Assembly (NCBI GenBank): GCA_028715725.1
Contig: JAQURG010000016.1
Coordinates: 1-64,000, forward strand
Source of the DNA: Methylococcales bacterium
GTDB lineage: Bacteria; Pseudomonadota; Gammaproteobacteria; Methylococcales; Methylomonadaceae
Reading direction: 5' to 3'
DNA length: 64,000 nt
Shown here: in pieces, positions 47,657-56,899 of the stretch
Layout: every line of letters starts with the position of its first letter
Position numbering within the stretch: position 1 is the stretch's first letter
Made by a program: the position numbers and the translations under genes
The notes under the pieces: model-generated
Database searches by the model: none
What the model was told of the DNA's origin: nothing
The model's input: the letters and a program-made list of their open reading frames with translations, nothing else

Positions 47657-49843
47657 ATGAAAGTCACCTTTCTTCAGCTGACTAAATACGTGACGTTGTT
47701 TCTTTCCTTCAGCTCAGCGGTTGCAAAGGCTGAAGCAAGGGCCGAAGATTTAATGGATCTGTCTCTTGAAGAATTGGGGGCTATTCCTGTTACGACTATT
47801 GCGACAGGAACGTCAAAACCGATTTATCAGTCTGCTGCAGTGACCAGTGTCATTACCGCCGAGCAAATCAAATCCATGGGCGCAACCGAACTGCATGAGG
47901 TTCTGGAAACAGTGCCGGGGGTTCATGCCAGTCTCCAGCCTAATTCCTATGATTATAATTACAGCATACGCGGTATCCGTAATGTGCAAAATTCTCAGGT
48001 TTTGATACTGTTAAACGGCACTCGCGTTACCACGCCTTTCAGTGGCACATTACCGACAGGTACGGAGTTACCTATCGAGGCCATTCAGCAAGTGGAGGTG
48101 ATCCGGGGGCCGGGCTCTGCGTTATATGGCGCCGATGCGTTCGCTGGCGTTATCAATATCATTACAAAATCTGCAAAAGACATCAATGGCAAGACTCTGG
48201 GCGTGCGCGCAGGCGATCATGGCACTCAAAGTGGATGGGGACAGTATGGCGCTGAATGGGCTGGCTGGGAGGTGGCAACGAGCCTGCAATATCAGCATAC
48301 CGACGGCGATAATGGGCGTATTGTTCATGCCGATGCTCAAACTATTAATGATAATTTGTTTGGAACACATGCCTCCCATGCTCCAGGCCCAATGAATACA
48401 AATTATGAAACCATCAACGGGCATCTTAATCTGAAGCGCAAGCATTGGGATATTGGTTTCTGGGCATTTAATAGTAACGGGGGAACCCGAGCGGGTGTTG
48501 CAGGCGCATTGGATCCAAAAGGTTCCGGCAATGGTGAGCAATATTTAGGAGATATACGTTTTTCTACGGAAGACTGGCTAGATAATTGGGAATTGACCGC
48601 TCATGCCAGCTATCTGGAGACTGATTTCCTGGTACAAACACAGATTTTCCCTAATAACGCCATTTTACCTATAGGCTCTAATTTACCTATAGGCGCTAAC
48701 GGCAATATAACTTCCTCCCTTAGTAATAGTTCATTGGTTTATTTTCCCAATGGTGTCAATGATAATTTAGGCCGAATTGAGAGAATCCCCTCAATTGAAT
48801 TAAGCTCAATCTATAAAGGATTAAGCAATCATATAATGCGCTTTAGTGCCGGTTTTCGATATGAAGGAATTACCACCAGTGATAGTAAAAATTTTGGCTA
48901 TGGTGAGCCGCTCCCTCCTGTGGTTGGTGATACTTTAACAAACGTTACGGATACACGTTATGCCTATTTGCCGGATACTCATCGAACAATCTGGTCATTG
49001 GTAGCGCAGGATGAATGGCAAATCGCTAAAGATTGGCAATTCACCGCCGGTCTACGTTATGACAACTATTCTGATTTTGGCAACACCTTCAATCCGCGTG
49101 TTGCTTTGGTTTGGGATATCAATGAAAAAATTACCAGCAAGCTTTTATATGGAAAAGCATTTAGAGCTCCTAATTTTGCAGAGCAGTTTACCCAGAATAA
49201 TCCGGTAATAATTGGCAATAAAAACTTGAAGCCCGAAACCATCAATACCTATGAATGGGCTTTAAATTACCGGCCATCTTCAACACTGAACACCGCTGTC
49301 AATGTGTTTTATTATCAAATACGTGATCTTATATCGCTAGTGCCTGACCCAAGTTTAACAACAAACACCTATAAGAATAGCGGAAATCAAAACGGCTATG
49401 GTACTGAACTGGAAGGGAACTGGCAAATCACTGAACAATGGAGTATAAAAGGAAATTATGCTTGGCAACATTCAACCAATGAGATAACCAACAATAGTGT
49501 GACAGGGGTGCCCGAGCATCATGTCTTTGTAGCGTTCGACTGGCAGTTTTTGCCTCAGTGGCAATTACAGCCTCAGCTTAACTGGATAGGCGGTAGGACC
49601 CCTCTATTAAGCGCTAATCCGGCGTTGAACGATTTATTAGGCGATAACAGAAAGTTGAGAAATTACGAAACAGTAGACTTTACGCTACGAGGTAAAAAGC
49701 TGTTCGGCCATCTCAATCTTGCCGCCTCCTTACGCAATGCCTTCGATACAAAATATTATGAACCGGCCGCCCTTCAAGTAGCGCCTCAGACCCTTCCTAT
49801 GCAGGGAAGAAGTTTTTATCTTGAGGCATCGGTTAATTTTTGA
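47657..49843 (+). CDS. TonB-dependent outer-membrane receptor
   Basis: The 728-residue receptor has a signal peptide (1-27), a plug domain (about 55-170) with ITAEQIKSMGATELHEVLETVPGV, YSIRGIRN and EVIRGPGSALYGADAFAGVINIIT, and a 22-strand barrel with ...NLKPETINTYEWALNYRP. It ends in Phe (YLEASVNF). It resembles the BtuB/FecA class; the ligand (siderophore, cobalamin or metal complex) is unknown. No exbBD/tonB, ABC transporter, Fur box or cobalamin riboswitch was seen next to it. Confidence 0.93.
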   Translation: MKVTFLQLTKYVTLFLSFSSAVAKAEARAEDLMDLSLEELGAIPVTTIATGTSKPIYQSAAVTSVITAEQIKSMGATELHEVLETVPGVHASLQPNSYDYNYSIRGIRNVQNSQVLILLNGTRVTTPFSGTLPTGTELPIEAIQQVEVIRGPGSALYGADAFAGVINIITKSAKDINGKTLGVRAGDHGTQSGWGQYGAEWAGWEVATSLQYQHTDGDNGRIVHADAQTINDNLFGTHASHAPGPMNTNYETINGHLNLKRKHWDIGFWAFNSNGGTRAGVAGALDPKGSGNGEQYLGDIRFSTEDWLDNWELTAHASYLETDFLVQTQIFPNNAILPIGSNLPIGANGNITSSLSNSSLVYFPNGVNDNLGRIERIPSIELSSIYKGLSNHIMRFSAGFRYEGITTSDSKNFGYGEPLPPVVGDTLTNVTDTRYAYLPDTHRTIWSLVAQDEWQIAKDWQFTAGLRYDNYSDFGNTFNPRVALVWDINEKITSKLLYGKAFRAPNFAEQFTQNNPVIIGNKNLKPETINTYEWALNYRPSSTLNTAVNVFYYQIRDLISLVPDPSLTTNTYKNSGNQNGYGTELEGNWQITEQWSIKGNYAWQHSTNEITNNSVTGVPEHHVFVAFDWQFLPQWQLQPQLNWIGGRTPLLSANPALNDLLGDNRKLRNYETVDFTLRGKKLFGHLNLAASLRNAFDTKYYEPAALQVAPQTLPMQGRSFYLEASVNF

Positions 49844-49878
49844 AGTTAATATTTCCTTGAGCGCTTTTCTCAATAGGT

Positions 49879-50616
49879 CTAGCCAGCCAAAAAATTCCCT
49901 TCATTAGTAAGTAAATTCCATAAATCCAGGTTTTTTTCAGCTATGCAATCAAGCATATCCGCTATTTTTATAACAGAGGGCCATCGATCCCCATGATAAT
50001 CTGCCACTGGACCAATTTTTATTAAATTGATGCCGAATATAGATACAAATCGTGATAACGATTGTTCTGTAGCGGCATATAGATAGTGAACATTATTTTC
50101 ATAGCTTGCCTTAATGCAACAAGCGAATAAACCAAGAGTAATATGAGGAAAAGTCCGCCTCTCACTGTGCGTAAAATAATCCTGAACATTAGGGTTGATA
50201 GCCGTCAGGGTATGCCCTTCATTTTTTCTTTTCTTAAATGCTTTTGATACACAAAACCTTGAAATCTCACCCAAGTGTTCTCGATCAATAGCTTGCATCA
50301 CTGCAAAATTATCAATCTTGCAATATAGTTCAAGTGGAAGTAATTTTTCCGGATTATTGACCTCAGGAAGAATCAGACGGGTTGTCGCTGCATAATCTCC
50401 AGACTTACGGTGTCGAATCAGGTAATGAACTGACTGCTGGTCATAGTCGTCAATTTCCAGATTATCGGGGTAGTCTTCCGAGTTTAAAAACGCATTCTCA
50501 ACGCAATACACTTGATAACGGAGTTTATACACCTCATTTTTAAGCTCATCGGAAACTGCAGGTACCATTTCAAAATATTGATTAAAAGCATCAATAAGAT
50601 TATTGTAATTAGCCAA
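49879..50616 (-). CDS. Exosortase-system-associated N-acyltransferase
   Basis: The 245-residue protein matches the PEP-CTERM/exosortase-associated acyltransferase family (TIGR03694-type). LRYQVYCVENAFLNSEDYP is followed by ATTRLILPEV, the Glu-containing EISRFCVSKAFKKRKNE and LGLFACCIKASYENNVHYLYAATE. It has the acyl-homoserine-lactone-synthase-like GNAT fold and is thought to make N-acyl amino acids. The exosortase, PEP-CTERM proteins and EPS genes are not in the window, so it is an orphan here. It is convergent with the TonB receptor gene. Confidence 0.88.
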   Translation of the reverse strand: MANYNNLIDAFNQYFEMVPAVSDELKNEVYKLRYQVYCVENAFLNSEDYPDNLEIDDYDQQSVHYLIRHRKSGDYAATTRLILPEVNNPEKLLPLELYCKIDNFAVMQAIDREHLGEISRFCVSKAFKKRKNEGHTLTAINPNVQDYFTHSERRTFPHITLGLFACCIKASYENNVHYLYAATEQSLSRFVSIFGINLIKIGPVADYHGDRWPSVIKIADMLDCIAEKNLDLWNLLTNEGNFLAG

Positions 50617-51194
50617 GTGATTGTCTCTTGTTAAGTCAGTGCGGTATGCAATATGCCTTTTAATTTAAAAAAATTTCTTGGATGGCTCGGAGCTATTGAA
50701 AAGAAAATAGTTGCGCATTTACAATCTGAAATTCTTCAATTTTCCATCAATCAGAGAAAGTTGGTATCGAGGGAGAAAAAATCACTCTCGGAAATCACTG
50801 CTAATTTTCATTTTATGAAATTTTTTATGAGCATAATTCTAACAGCAAAAACCATGGGCTTGAGACTATGACTTTGTAATCTCTAATCAACAAAGAATGA
50901 TACCACGCAGAACCCATGAACAAAAACCAAAGTTTCATTTGCTTAGATTTAGACATGAACTTGTTGTTGAAACTTGCAGGCCAAACTATACTTCTTGCGC
51001 TGCCATTAAGCTATGAACAAGACTATAGCTTTGGCTTTAGCTCCGACATTCCCTATCTTGGCCGATAATACCTCTTCTCTCCGAGTGAAAGGATTTGATG
51101 AGCGATAAACGTTTCGTTACCTGAAGTAAAGATTTCTATTGTTGAACATCTTGAAAGCAAACTCAACATCACGCACAAACTGCAAGGATAAATA
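50617..51194. other. Intergenic region with short frames
   Basis: A 72-codon frame (50653-50871) has no ribosome site and no family. A 31-codon frame at 51013-51108 looks like a signal peptide start (MNKTIALALAPTFPILADN) and is followed by a frame ending VKISIVEHLESKLNI; the two may be pieces of one lost exported protein. No gene is supported. Confidence 0.35.
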
Positions 51195-51977
51195 ATGTCA
51201 CAACCTAAAGGCTATGTAGACCCGGAATATCTCCGTATTATGGGTGATCATCTTAATCACATCAAGCGACGCTCTTACGGCCTGATGCAAATTCAGCCTG
51301 GCCAAAAAGTGCTGGATTTGGGCTGTGGTCCAGGCACTGACACGATTTCTTTAGCGCCATTGGTTGGGGTTAATGGACAAGTCATTGGCGCAGATTACGA
51401 TGAGACCATGATTTTCGAAGCGGAAAAACACGCTAAGCAGGCAGGAGTAGATACCTGGGTTAATCATCAGTGCGTTGATGCCATGTTGCTTCCCTTTGAA
51501 AGGGATTACTTTAATTCCTGCCGGAGTGAGCGATTGTTTCAGCATTTATCCACCCCCGCACAAGCTTTATCTGAAATGACCAGAGTAACAAAATCAGGCG
51601 GATGGGTGGTTGTTTTGGATACCGATTGGGGTAGCTTGTCAATAGACAGCGATGAAACTGATATTGAGCGCCGTTTGGCTCGCTTTCTGGCCGAATTTTC
51701 CTTGAATAACGGCTATTCAGGACGAAAATTGTACCGCTTATTTAAACAACAAAATCTGGCGGATATTTCATTTGAAGTATTTCCTATTACTACTCCCAAC
51801 TATACCTTGGCACGCATGGGAACGCAGGCAGAAAAAGTCGAGCAGGAGGCTCTTAAGGCAGGCGTCATTACCAGAGAAGAGCTGAACCGTTGGCAAGCTG
51901 GACTTGAACAAGCGGACATAGAAGATAGGTATTTTTGCAGTGTCAATCTCATGCTGTTTGCAGGACGCAAGAATTGA
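51195..51977 (+). CDS. Class I SAM-dependent methyltransferase
   Basis: The 260-residue protein has the Rossmann-fold motif I VLDLGCGPGTDT (about 40-51), motif II VIGADYDETMI and a motif IV region around HQCVDAMLLPFE. The post-motif segment LSEMTRVTKSGGWVVVLDTDWG is typical of UbiE/Methyltransf_11 enzymes. The substrate is unknown. The ribosome site is aagga. It is a single gene in a decaying region. Confidence 0.9.
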   Translation: MSQPKGYVDPEYLRIMGDHLNHIKRRSYGLMQIQPGQKVLDLGCGPGTDTISLAPLVGVNGQVIGADYDETMIFEAEKHAKQAGVDTWVNHQCVDAMLLPFERDYFNSCRSERLFQHLSTPAQALSEMTRVTKSGGWVVVLDTDWGSLSIDSDETDIERRLARFLAEFSLNNGYSGRKLYRLFKQQNLADISFEVFPITTPNYTLARMGTQAEKVEQEALKAGVITREELNRWQAGLEQADIEDRYFCSVNLMLFAGRKN

Positions 51978-52177
51978 ATTTGCTGTTGAGGCTATCTTGA
52001 CGTCCATACAGATTAGTGGAAGCCGCCAGTTAAAATTGCTGAGCTGAATAGTATTCTCCGTAAGGTTATGGAACAGATTGACTGATCAACACTTCGGACA
52101 GTTTTAATGGAGTAGAACCATGAGCTAACGCTGGGATAATACGGTTTCTGACATCGAACAACCCCAAAAATCAGCTC

Positions 52178-52879
52178 ATGGAAGCGATAGTAAACTCAGT
52201 TTTAGCCGCAATGTCCAGCGTAAAAAAGCCCCAAAGACTTTTTCTGATAGGGTTGTTTCCAGTGTTAAAACTGTTTCAAGGCAAGGCGAGTTTTCGTAAT
52301 CCAAGGCGCTACAGCAAAATGTCTGAAAAACGTTTTCCGCGTGGGTACCCAGGCAGGCAACGCTGAAAAAGGCCTGGAGATTTCGCTTATTTCGCGCATG
52401 GCTTTGAATGCCAACACAGGCTATGCCATTGATGCCGGGCAAACCGTGGAGGTTGAAGACAACAGCCGAGTGGATCTCTATGCCCGGCATAGGTTGCTCC
52501 GGCCTTGAAAAAGGCTTCCGTACGCTATCCGGCAGCCGACCGCTATTAAAGCAAGGTTAAATTTATTGCTGCGGTTTGCGAACAAGCGTTTGACTTGGCA
52601 GGTAATACGGATCGATGCGGATTGGTACCCGCTTTACCCAGGTGACTATAAAGGCTGTGGACGCCCGAAAAAAATACGACAGAAAAGTCGACATTGTGTC
52701 CGGGAAAGTGCGTTTTGACTATCTCCTCACACGGGAGAACGGTGTCGACCTGTACCGCCAGGTGGTCTGTTGCAAACGCTTTAAGCGAAACATCCGGTCG
52801 GTCATACTGTCTGCCGGGCAAAAACACAAAGCAGGGCATGCGCTTTTGTTCTCGACGGATGCGGCTCTGGATCCTGTCA
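52178..52879 (+). pseudogene. Decayed DDE transposase
   Basis: Pieces of one transposase appear in order across changing frames. First is the N-terminus (52178-52345) with ...KPQRLFLIGLFPVLKLFQGKASFRN. After an internal deletion come VGTQAGNAEKGLEIS, MALNANTGYAIDAGQTV and VDLYARH (52344-52506). Then VRYPAADRY and KVKFIAAVCEQ, and DADWYPLYPGDYKGCGRPKK, KYDRKVDI, DLYRQVVCCKRFKRNIR and LLFSTDAALDPVI (about 52507-52879). At least three frameshifts and a deletion make it inactive. No terminal repeats were found. The final codons join directly to an SDR fragment. Confidence 0.85.
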
Positions 52880-53104
52880 TCCAAAACCGCGCTCAATGTC
52901 TACACTGTTCATCTGGCGCATGAACTACGCGGTACCCCTGTCAAGATAAATTCAGCCCATCCGGGTTGGGTTAAGACCGAGCTTGGCGGACCTGAAGCTC
53001 CTATGGTATTGGTCGATGGCGGCAAAAGGAGTGTGCTTTTAGCTACGCTAGACAATAGCGGCGCAAGCGGCGGATTCTTTCATCAAGGCGAGCCTTTACC
53101 GTGA
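52880..53104 (+). pseudogene. 3' remnant of a short-chain dehydrogenase gene
   Basis: From the catalytic Lys region SKTALN the frame reads VYTVHLAHELRGTPVKINSAHPGWVKTELGG and ends in SGASGGFFHQGEPLP, the C-terminal third of a classical SDR (SK.ALN and the PG.V.T.L motif). The cofactor-binding half and catalytic Tyr are missing. It continues directly from the transposase relic, showing that an insertion removed the 5' part. In the reading frame the two are fused (52694-53104), but the front is out of frame with the transposase. Confidence 0.88.
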
Positions 53105-53164
53105 TAATGAAGGCACTATCCCTCAACCAATAGATTTGTAAGATATAGATAAGAGGAGATAAAA

Positions 53165-53884
53165 ATGCACGACCTACTTAAATTAGCAATTAAATCTCAT
53201 GGTGGACTGAAACGCTGGGACGCACTTAAAACAGTATCCGCACAACTTACAAACGGAGGTGTTTTGTGGGCGTTGAAAGGGCAAAAAGAATTTCTTCAGC
53301 CCTCGCGAGTGACCGTCAGTCTTCATCAACAAAAAGCCTCGCATGAGCCATTTTTAAATCCCACCCACAGGACGTCGGTTGAGCCAAACCGCGTGGCGAT
53401 TGAGACTTTAGAGGGTAAGGTCATAGAAGAGCGGATGAACCCGAGGGCTTCGTTTCAGGGACACGTTCTTGAGACCCCATGGGACCGAGTCCAACTGGCG
53501 TACTTTACCGGCTATGCAATGTGGACCTATTTAACGAGCCCTTTTTCATTTGTAACGCCTGGATTTGAAACTGACGAGATAGATCCGTGGCTCGAGAACA
53601 GCGAAGAGTGGCGCAGGCTAAAAGTAAAGTTTCCGAAATCAATTGCGACCCATTCATCTGAACAGATTTTCTATTTTAATAAAGACGGTTTTTTAACAAG
53701 GCATGACTACGACGTCGAAGTTGCAAAAGGCGCCAAGGGTGCCCACTATGTTTATGACTATCAAGAATTTGACGGTATCATGGTTCCAACTAGGCGCCGG
53801 GTTTACCTGCCTGGAGCTGACGGAAAACCGATGGCGGAGCCGATCCTTGTTTCAATTGACCTGAGTGAGGTGAAATTTCAATAA
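53165..53884 (+). CDS. Hypothetical protein
   Basis: The 239-residue protein has a good agaggagat ribosome site and uniform coding pattern. It starts MHDLLKLAIKSHGGLKRWDAL, contains WTYLTSPFSFVTPGFETDEIDPW in the middle and ends with repeated strands (QIFYFNKDGFLTRHDYDVEV, YDYQEFDGIMVPTRRRVYL). The beta-rich second half recalls lipoprotein-localisation-type folds, but there is no signal peptide and I do not recognise a named family. It lies among SDR, Ohr and pirin-type stress genes. Confidence 0.7.
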   Translation: MHDLLKLAIKSHGGLKRWDALKTVSAQLTNGGVLWALKGQKEFLQPSRVTVSLHQQKASHEPFLNPTHRTSVEPNRVAIETLEGKVIEERMNPRASFQGHVLETPWDRVQLAYFTGYAMWTYLTSPFSFVTPGFETDEIDPWLENSEEWRRLKVKFPKSIATHSSEQIFYFNKDGFLTRHDYDVEVAKGAKGAHYVYDYQEFDGIMVPTRRRVYLPGADGKPMAEPILVSIDLSEVKFQ

Positions 53885-53950
53885 ATGAACTCAATTCAGA
53901 AAGGTAAATTAAAAGCAACAGTTTTTACATTTTAAATCAAGGAGTCCACC

Positions 53951-54370
53951 ATGAGCCAACCCGAAAAAGTTCTGTACACAGCCAAAGTCCACACCACGGG
54001 CGGCCGTGACGGCGGCGCCTCCCACAGCGATGACGGCCGCCTGGACATCAAACATTCTGTTCCCGGCGGCCCGGGTACCGGCACCAATCCTGAGCAACTG
54101 TTCGCCGCCGGTTGGTCGGCCTGCTTCGAAGGGGCGATGGAACTTGCGGCCCGCAAAATGAAAATCACGCTTCCGGCTGAGACGGCCATCGACGCGGAAG
54201 TGGATCTTTGCCTAATCGACAGCGCTTACTTTCTGCAGGCTCGCCTCAACGTCAGCCTGCCGGGTTTGCAGCGCGAAGTCGCCCAGGCCGTGGTGGATGC
54301 CGCACACCAGACATGTCCGTATTCCAAAGCCACGCGGGGCAACATCGACGTCGTGATTAACCTGGTCTAA
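53951..54370 (+). CDS. ohr: Organic hydroperoxide resistance protein
   Basis: The 139-residue Ohr/OsmC-family peroxidase has the catalytic Cys58 (WSACFEGAM) and resolving Cys122 (HQTCPYSKATRGN), Arg19 in GGRDGGA and Glu48 in NPEQLF. It reduces organic and lipid hydroperoxides using lipoyl-protein. The ribosome site aaggag is strong. Its base composition is GC-richer than its left neighbours. No OhrR (MarR) gene adjoins it; an 9-bp GC hairpin follows. Confidence 0.96.
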   Translation: MSQPEKVLYTAKVHTTGGRDGGASHSDDGRLDIKHSVPGGPGTGTNPEQLFAAGWSACFEGAMELAARKMKITLPAETAIDAEVDLCLIDSAYFLQARLNVSLPGLQREVAQAVVDAAHQTCPYSKATRGNIDVVINLV

Positions 54371-54391
54371 AACAGGTCTTTCGCCGATCTG

Positions 54392-54416
54392 GCCTGCCCG
54401 TGTTTAGCGGGCAGGC
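54392..54416 (+). terminator. Hairpin downstream of ohr
   Basis: A perfect 9-bp GC-rich stem (gcctgcccg / cgggcaggc) with a 7-nt loop lies 22 bp after the ohr stop. No T-run follows, so it is a weak or factor-dependent terminator, or a 3' stabiliser. Confidence 0.45.
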
Positions 54417-54423
54417 AACCTCT

Positions 54424-54746
54424 CGGTAAGCCGCCTGAAGCTGCCCTTGGAACACAGTGAACAGGCAATTTATCTTAACGATGGCGCTTTGCGGATCGGT
54501 AATACAAATAGCGCACCCAAAACAATGACGGTGCTTGTGCAGGGAGAAACCAGCATTTTGGAAGCCGAAATGCCATCAATTCTCGTGTTGCTGGGCGGCG
54601 AACCGTTAGCCGAGCCGCGCTTTATTGAGTGGAAGTTGGTATCCGGTTCCGTGGATCGTATCGAGCAAGCGAAAAAAGACTGGAAAGAAGGCGGTTTTGG
54701 CAAAGTGCCGGGCGACAAAAATGAGTTTATTCCATTGCCGGAGTGA
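54424..54746 (+). pseudogene. 5'-truncated pirin gene
   Basis: The frame encodes the C-terminal domain of a pirin: KLPLEHSEQAIYLNDGALRI, LVQGETSILEAE and LVLLGGEPLAEPRFIEWKLV, ending with ERIEQAKKDW-like DRIEQAKKDWKEGGFGKVPGD and EFIPLPE. The N-terminal cupin with the iron ligands (RPHPHIG-type) is missing. Upstream is the ohr hairpin, so the 5' half has been lost. A TTG at 54447 can open the frame but lacks a ribosome site. It is probably nonfunctional. Confidence 0.85.
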
Positions 54747-54749
54747 AGT

Positions 54750-56558
54750 GTGGAGAACAGTCTTTTCAATGTATTTGTGTTCCTGGCGGCTGCCTGCCTG
54801 GTAGTGCCGCTTGCCAGCCGTTTCAAGCTAGGCTCGGTACTCGGCTATCTTACGGCAGGCATCGTAATTGGCCCTTTCGGACTAGCGCTGATTGGCGACG
54901 CTGAGAAAATCATGCATTTTGCCGAATTCGGCGTGGTGATGATGCTGTTTCTCATTGGCCTGGAGTTGGAGCCTGCCTTGCTGTGGCGTTTACGTAAATC
55001 GATTCTAGGACTGGGCGGTTTGCAAGTGATACTGACCAGTTCGGCATTTATGCTCATTGGTTTGGCGCTAGGCTACTCATGGCAGATGAGCCTGGCGGCA
55101 GGCATGGCGCTTTCGCTTTCCTCCACGGCACTGGTTTTGCAAATGTTGCAGGAAACCCACCTGATGAACACCCCCATGGGTGAAACTTCATTTTCAGTGT
55201 TGTTGTTTCAGGATATTGCCGTCATCCCTATTCTGGTCATCCTGCCTTTGCTGGCGACTCATAGTCTCCAAGATCCGCAAGCCCATGCCAGCATGATTTC
55301 TACCTTACCGGGATGGGCGCAAGCATTGATAGTGGCATGCGTCATTGCAGCGGTGATTGCGGCGGGCCGTTATCTGTCGTACTACCTGTTCCGGGCGATT
55401 GCCAGAACCCATTTGCGGGAAGTGTTTACGGCGCTTTCGCTCGCTGTCGTGGTTGGGATTACGCTATTGATGCAACTGGTTGGTGTGTCGCCGGCCATAG
55501 GAACGTTTGTCGCCGGTGTTGTGCTGGCAAATTCCGAATATCGCCATACGCTCGAAACCGACATCGAGCCGTTCAAAGGTTTGCTGCTAGGCCTATTTTT
55601 CATTTCGGTAGGCATGGGCATGGATTTTCATTTATTCGCCGAATCGCCGCTGCGTTTAGTGCTGGCCGTCACGGCGCTGATTATCCTCAAGGCGTTGATA
55701 TTGTTCATGCTCGGCAGATTTTTTGGACTCAATGCCCTGCATAACTCCGGTTTTGCGCTTGCCCTTGCCCAAGGCGGTGAATTTGCTTTTGTATTGTTCC
55801 AGTTTGCGGGAACATTAAATATTCTGCCTCAGGCGCAGGAAAAGTTTTTAACCCTGGCGGTAGCCACTTCAATTGCCGTAACTCCATTGCTCATAGCGCT
55901 TTACAATCGGTTGATCGTACCTAAATTCTTAAGCATATTGCCTCAACGCTCCTTTGACAGAATTGACGAAGAAAACCCTGTCATTCTCGCTGGGTTTGGT
56001 CGTTTCGGTCAGGTGATCGGTCGCTTCCTCACTGCTCAAGGCGTTAAAACGACCGTATTGGAAAAAGACCCGGATCAGATCGAGCTGCTCAGGAAATTCG
56101 GCTTCAAAGGCTATTTCGGTGATGCCTCTCGACTGGATTTGCTACATAATGCCGGTGCAGCCAAAGCCAAACTGCTTATTGTCGCCGTGGATGATCCGGA
56201 TACATGTCTGAAAATCGTGAAGCTTGCAAAAGAAGAATTTCCTCATTTGAAAATTTTCGCCCGCGCCCATAACCGTCGTCATGCCTATGAGCTTTCTAAA
56301 GCAGGCGTGGATTACTATAAACGCGAGGTATTCGATTCATCCCTTGATATGGCCCAACACATTATGTTGTCCTTGGGAAAAAACGAATCCGATATACATT
56401 TCAAGGCCATAAAGTTCAAGGAGCATGATGAGGCGACGCTTAAGGCTTCTTTTGATTTCTTTAATGATGAACCGGAACTGGTGAATTTCATGCGCACGCA
56501 GCGGACAGAACTGGAACGCATCCTACAAAACGATATATCTGGAGATTCTGATAGCTAA
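54750..56558 (+). CDS. Kef-type K+/H+ antiporter
   Basis: The 602-residue CPA2 antiporter starts at a GTG 4 bp after the pirin stop. It has about 12 transmembrane helices (5-385) with GYLTAGIVIGPFGL, FLIGLELEP, SLSSTALVLQ and SVLLFQDIAVIPILV. A RCK/TrkA-N domain follows (about 405-530), with dinucleotide loop ILAGFGRFGQVIGR and VLEKDPDQIELLRKFGFKGYFGDAS. It resembles KefB/KefC, which release potassium in electrophile stress. The helper KefF/KefG is not present. Confidence 0.93.
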   Translation: MENSLFNVFVFLAAACLVVPLASRFKLGSVLGYLTAGIVIGPFGLALIGDAEKIMHFAEFGVVMMLFLIGLELEPALLWRLRKSILGLGGLQVILTSSAFMLIGLALGYSWQMSLAAGMALSLSSTALVLQMLQETHLMNTPMGETSFSVLLFQDIAVIPILVILPLLATHSLQDPQAHASMISTLPGWAQALIVACVIAAVIAAGRYLSYYLFRAIARTHLREVFTALSLAVVVGITLLMQLVGVSPAIGTFVAGVVLANSEYRHTLETDIEPFKGLLLGLFFISVGMGMDFHLFAESPLRLVLAVTALIILKALILFMLGRFFGLNALHNSGFALALAQGGEFAFVLFQFAGTLNILPQAQEKFLTLAVATSIAVTPLLIALYNRLIVPKFLSILPQRSFDRIDEENPVILAGFGRFGQVIGRFLTAQGVKTTVLEKDPDQIELLRKFGFKGYFGDASRLDLLHNAGAAKAKLLIVAVDDPDTCLKIVKLAKEEFPHLKIFARAHNRRHAYELSKAGVDYYKREVFDSSLDMAQHIMLSLGKNESDIHFKAIKFKEHDEATLKASFDFFNDEPELVNFMRTQRTELERILQNDISGDSDS

Positions 56559-56899
56559 TAGGGATTTATGCCCTAACCGTTGATTTCGACGACAGCTTGG
56601 CAAAATTTTTCTTTTCAAGTCAAGCTAACAGAAGAGCGCGCTGCTCCAGCGCTGAACGCTTCCACCGATAGCAGACGCTTGCGTGACGAGATTGCTTAGG
56701 AGGTCATTCACATCCTCACAATGAGAAAGACTAGCGCTTTGCCCAGCCTACAGCGGTAGAAGTTCGCTATGTCCGGTCTTCTCAGCAGGAATAGATAGAT
56801 GACGAACCAGATATCGTTGAAGCGGATAGGGAAGTATCTCCGCGTCATTTTTGTTCATATCTGACCCGTTAGCTTTGTACATACAGGTAAGGAGGTTTC
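56559..56899. other. Intergenic region between kef and the AhpD-like gene
   Basis: The 341 bp contain no supported gene. A good ribosome site (aaggaggtttc) ends it at the next ATG; no promoter could be fixed. Confidence 0.3.

Noticed and set aside
50653-50871. 72-codon frame after the acyltransferase gene
   Set aside because: No ribosome site and no recognisable domain; it lies in a region of broken frames.
52694-53104. 136-codon frame read as one gene
   Set aside because: Its first half is an out-of-frame reading of the transposase relic; only the part from 52880 is SDR-derived.
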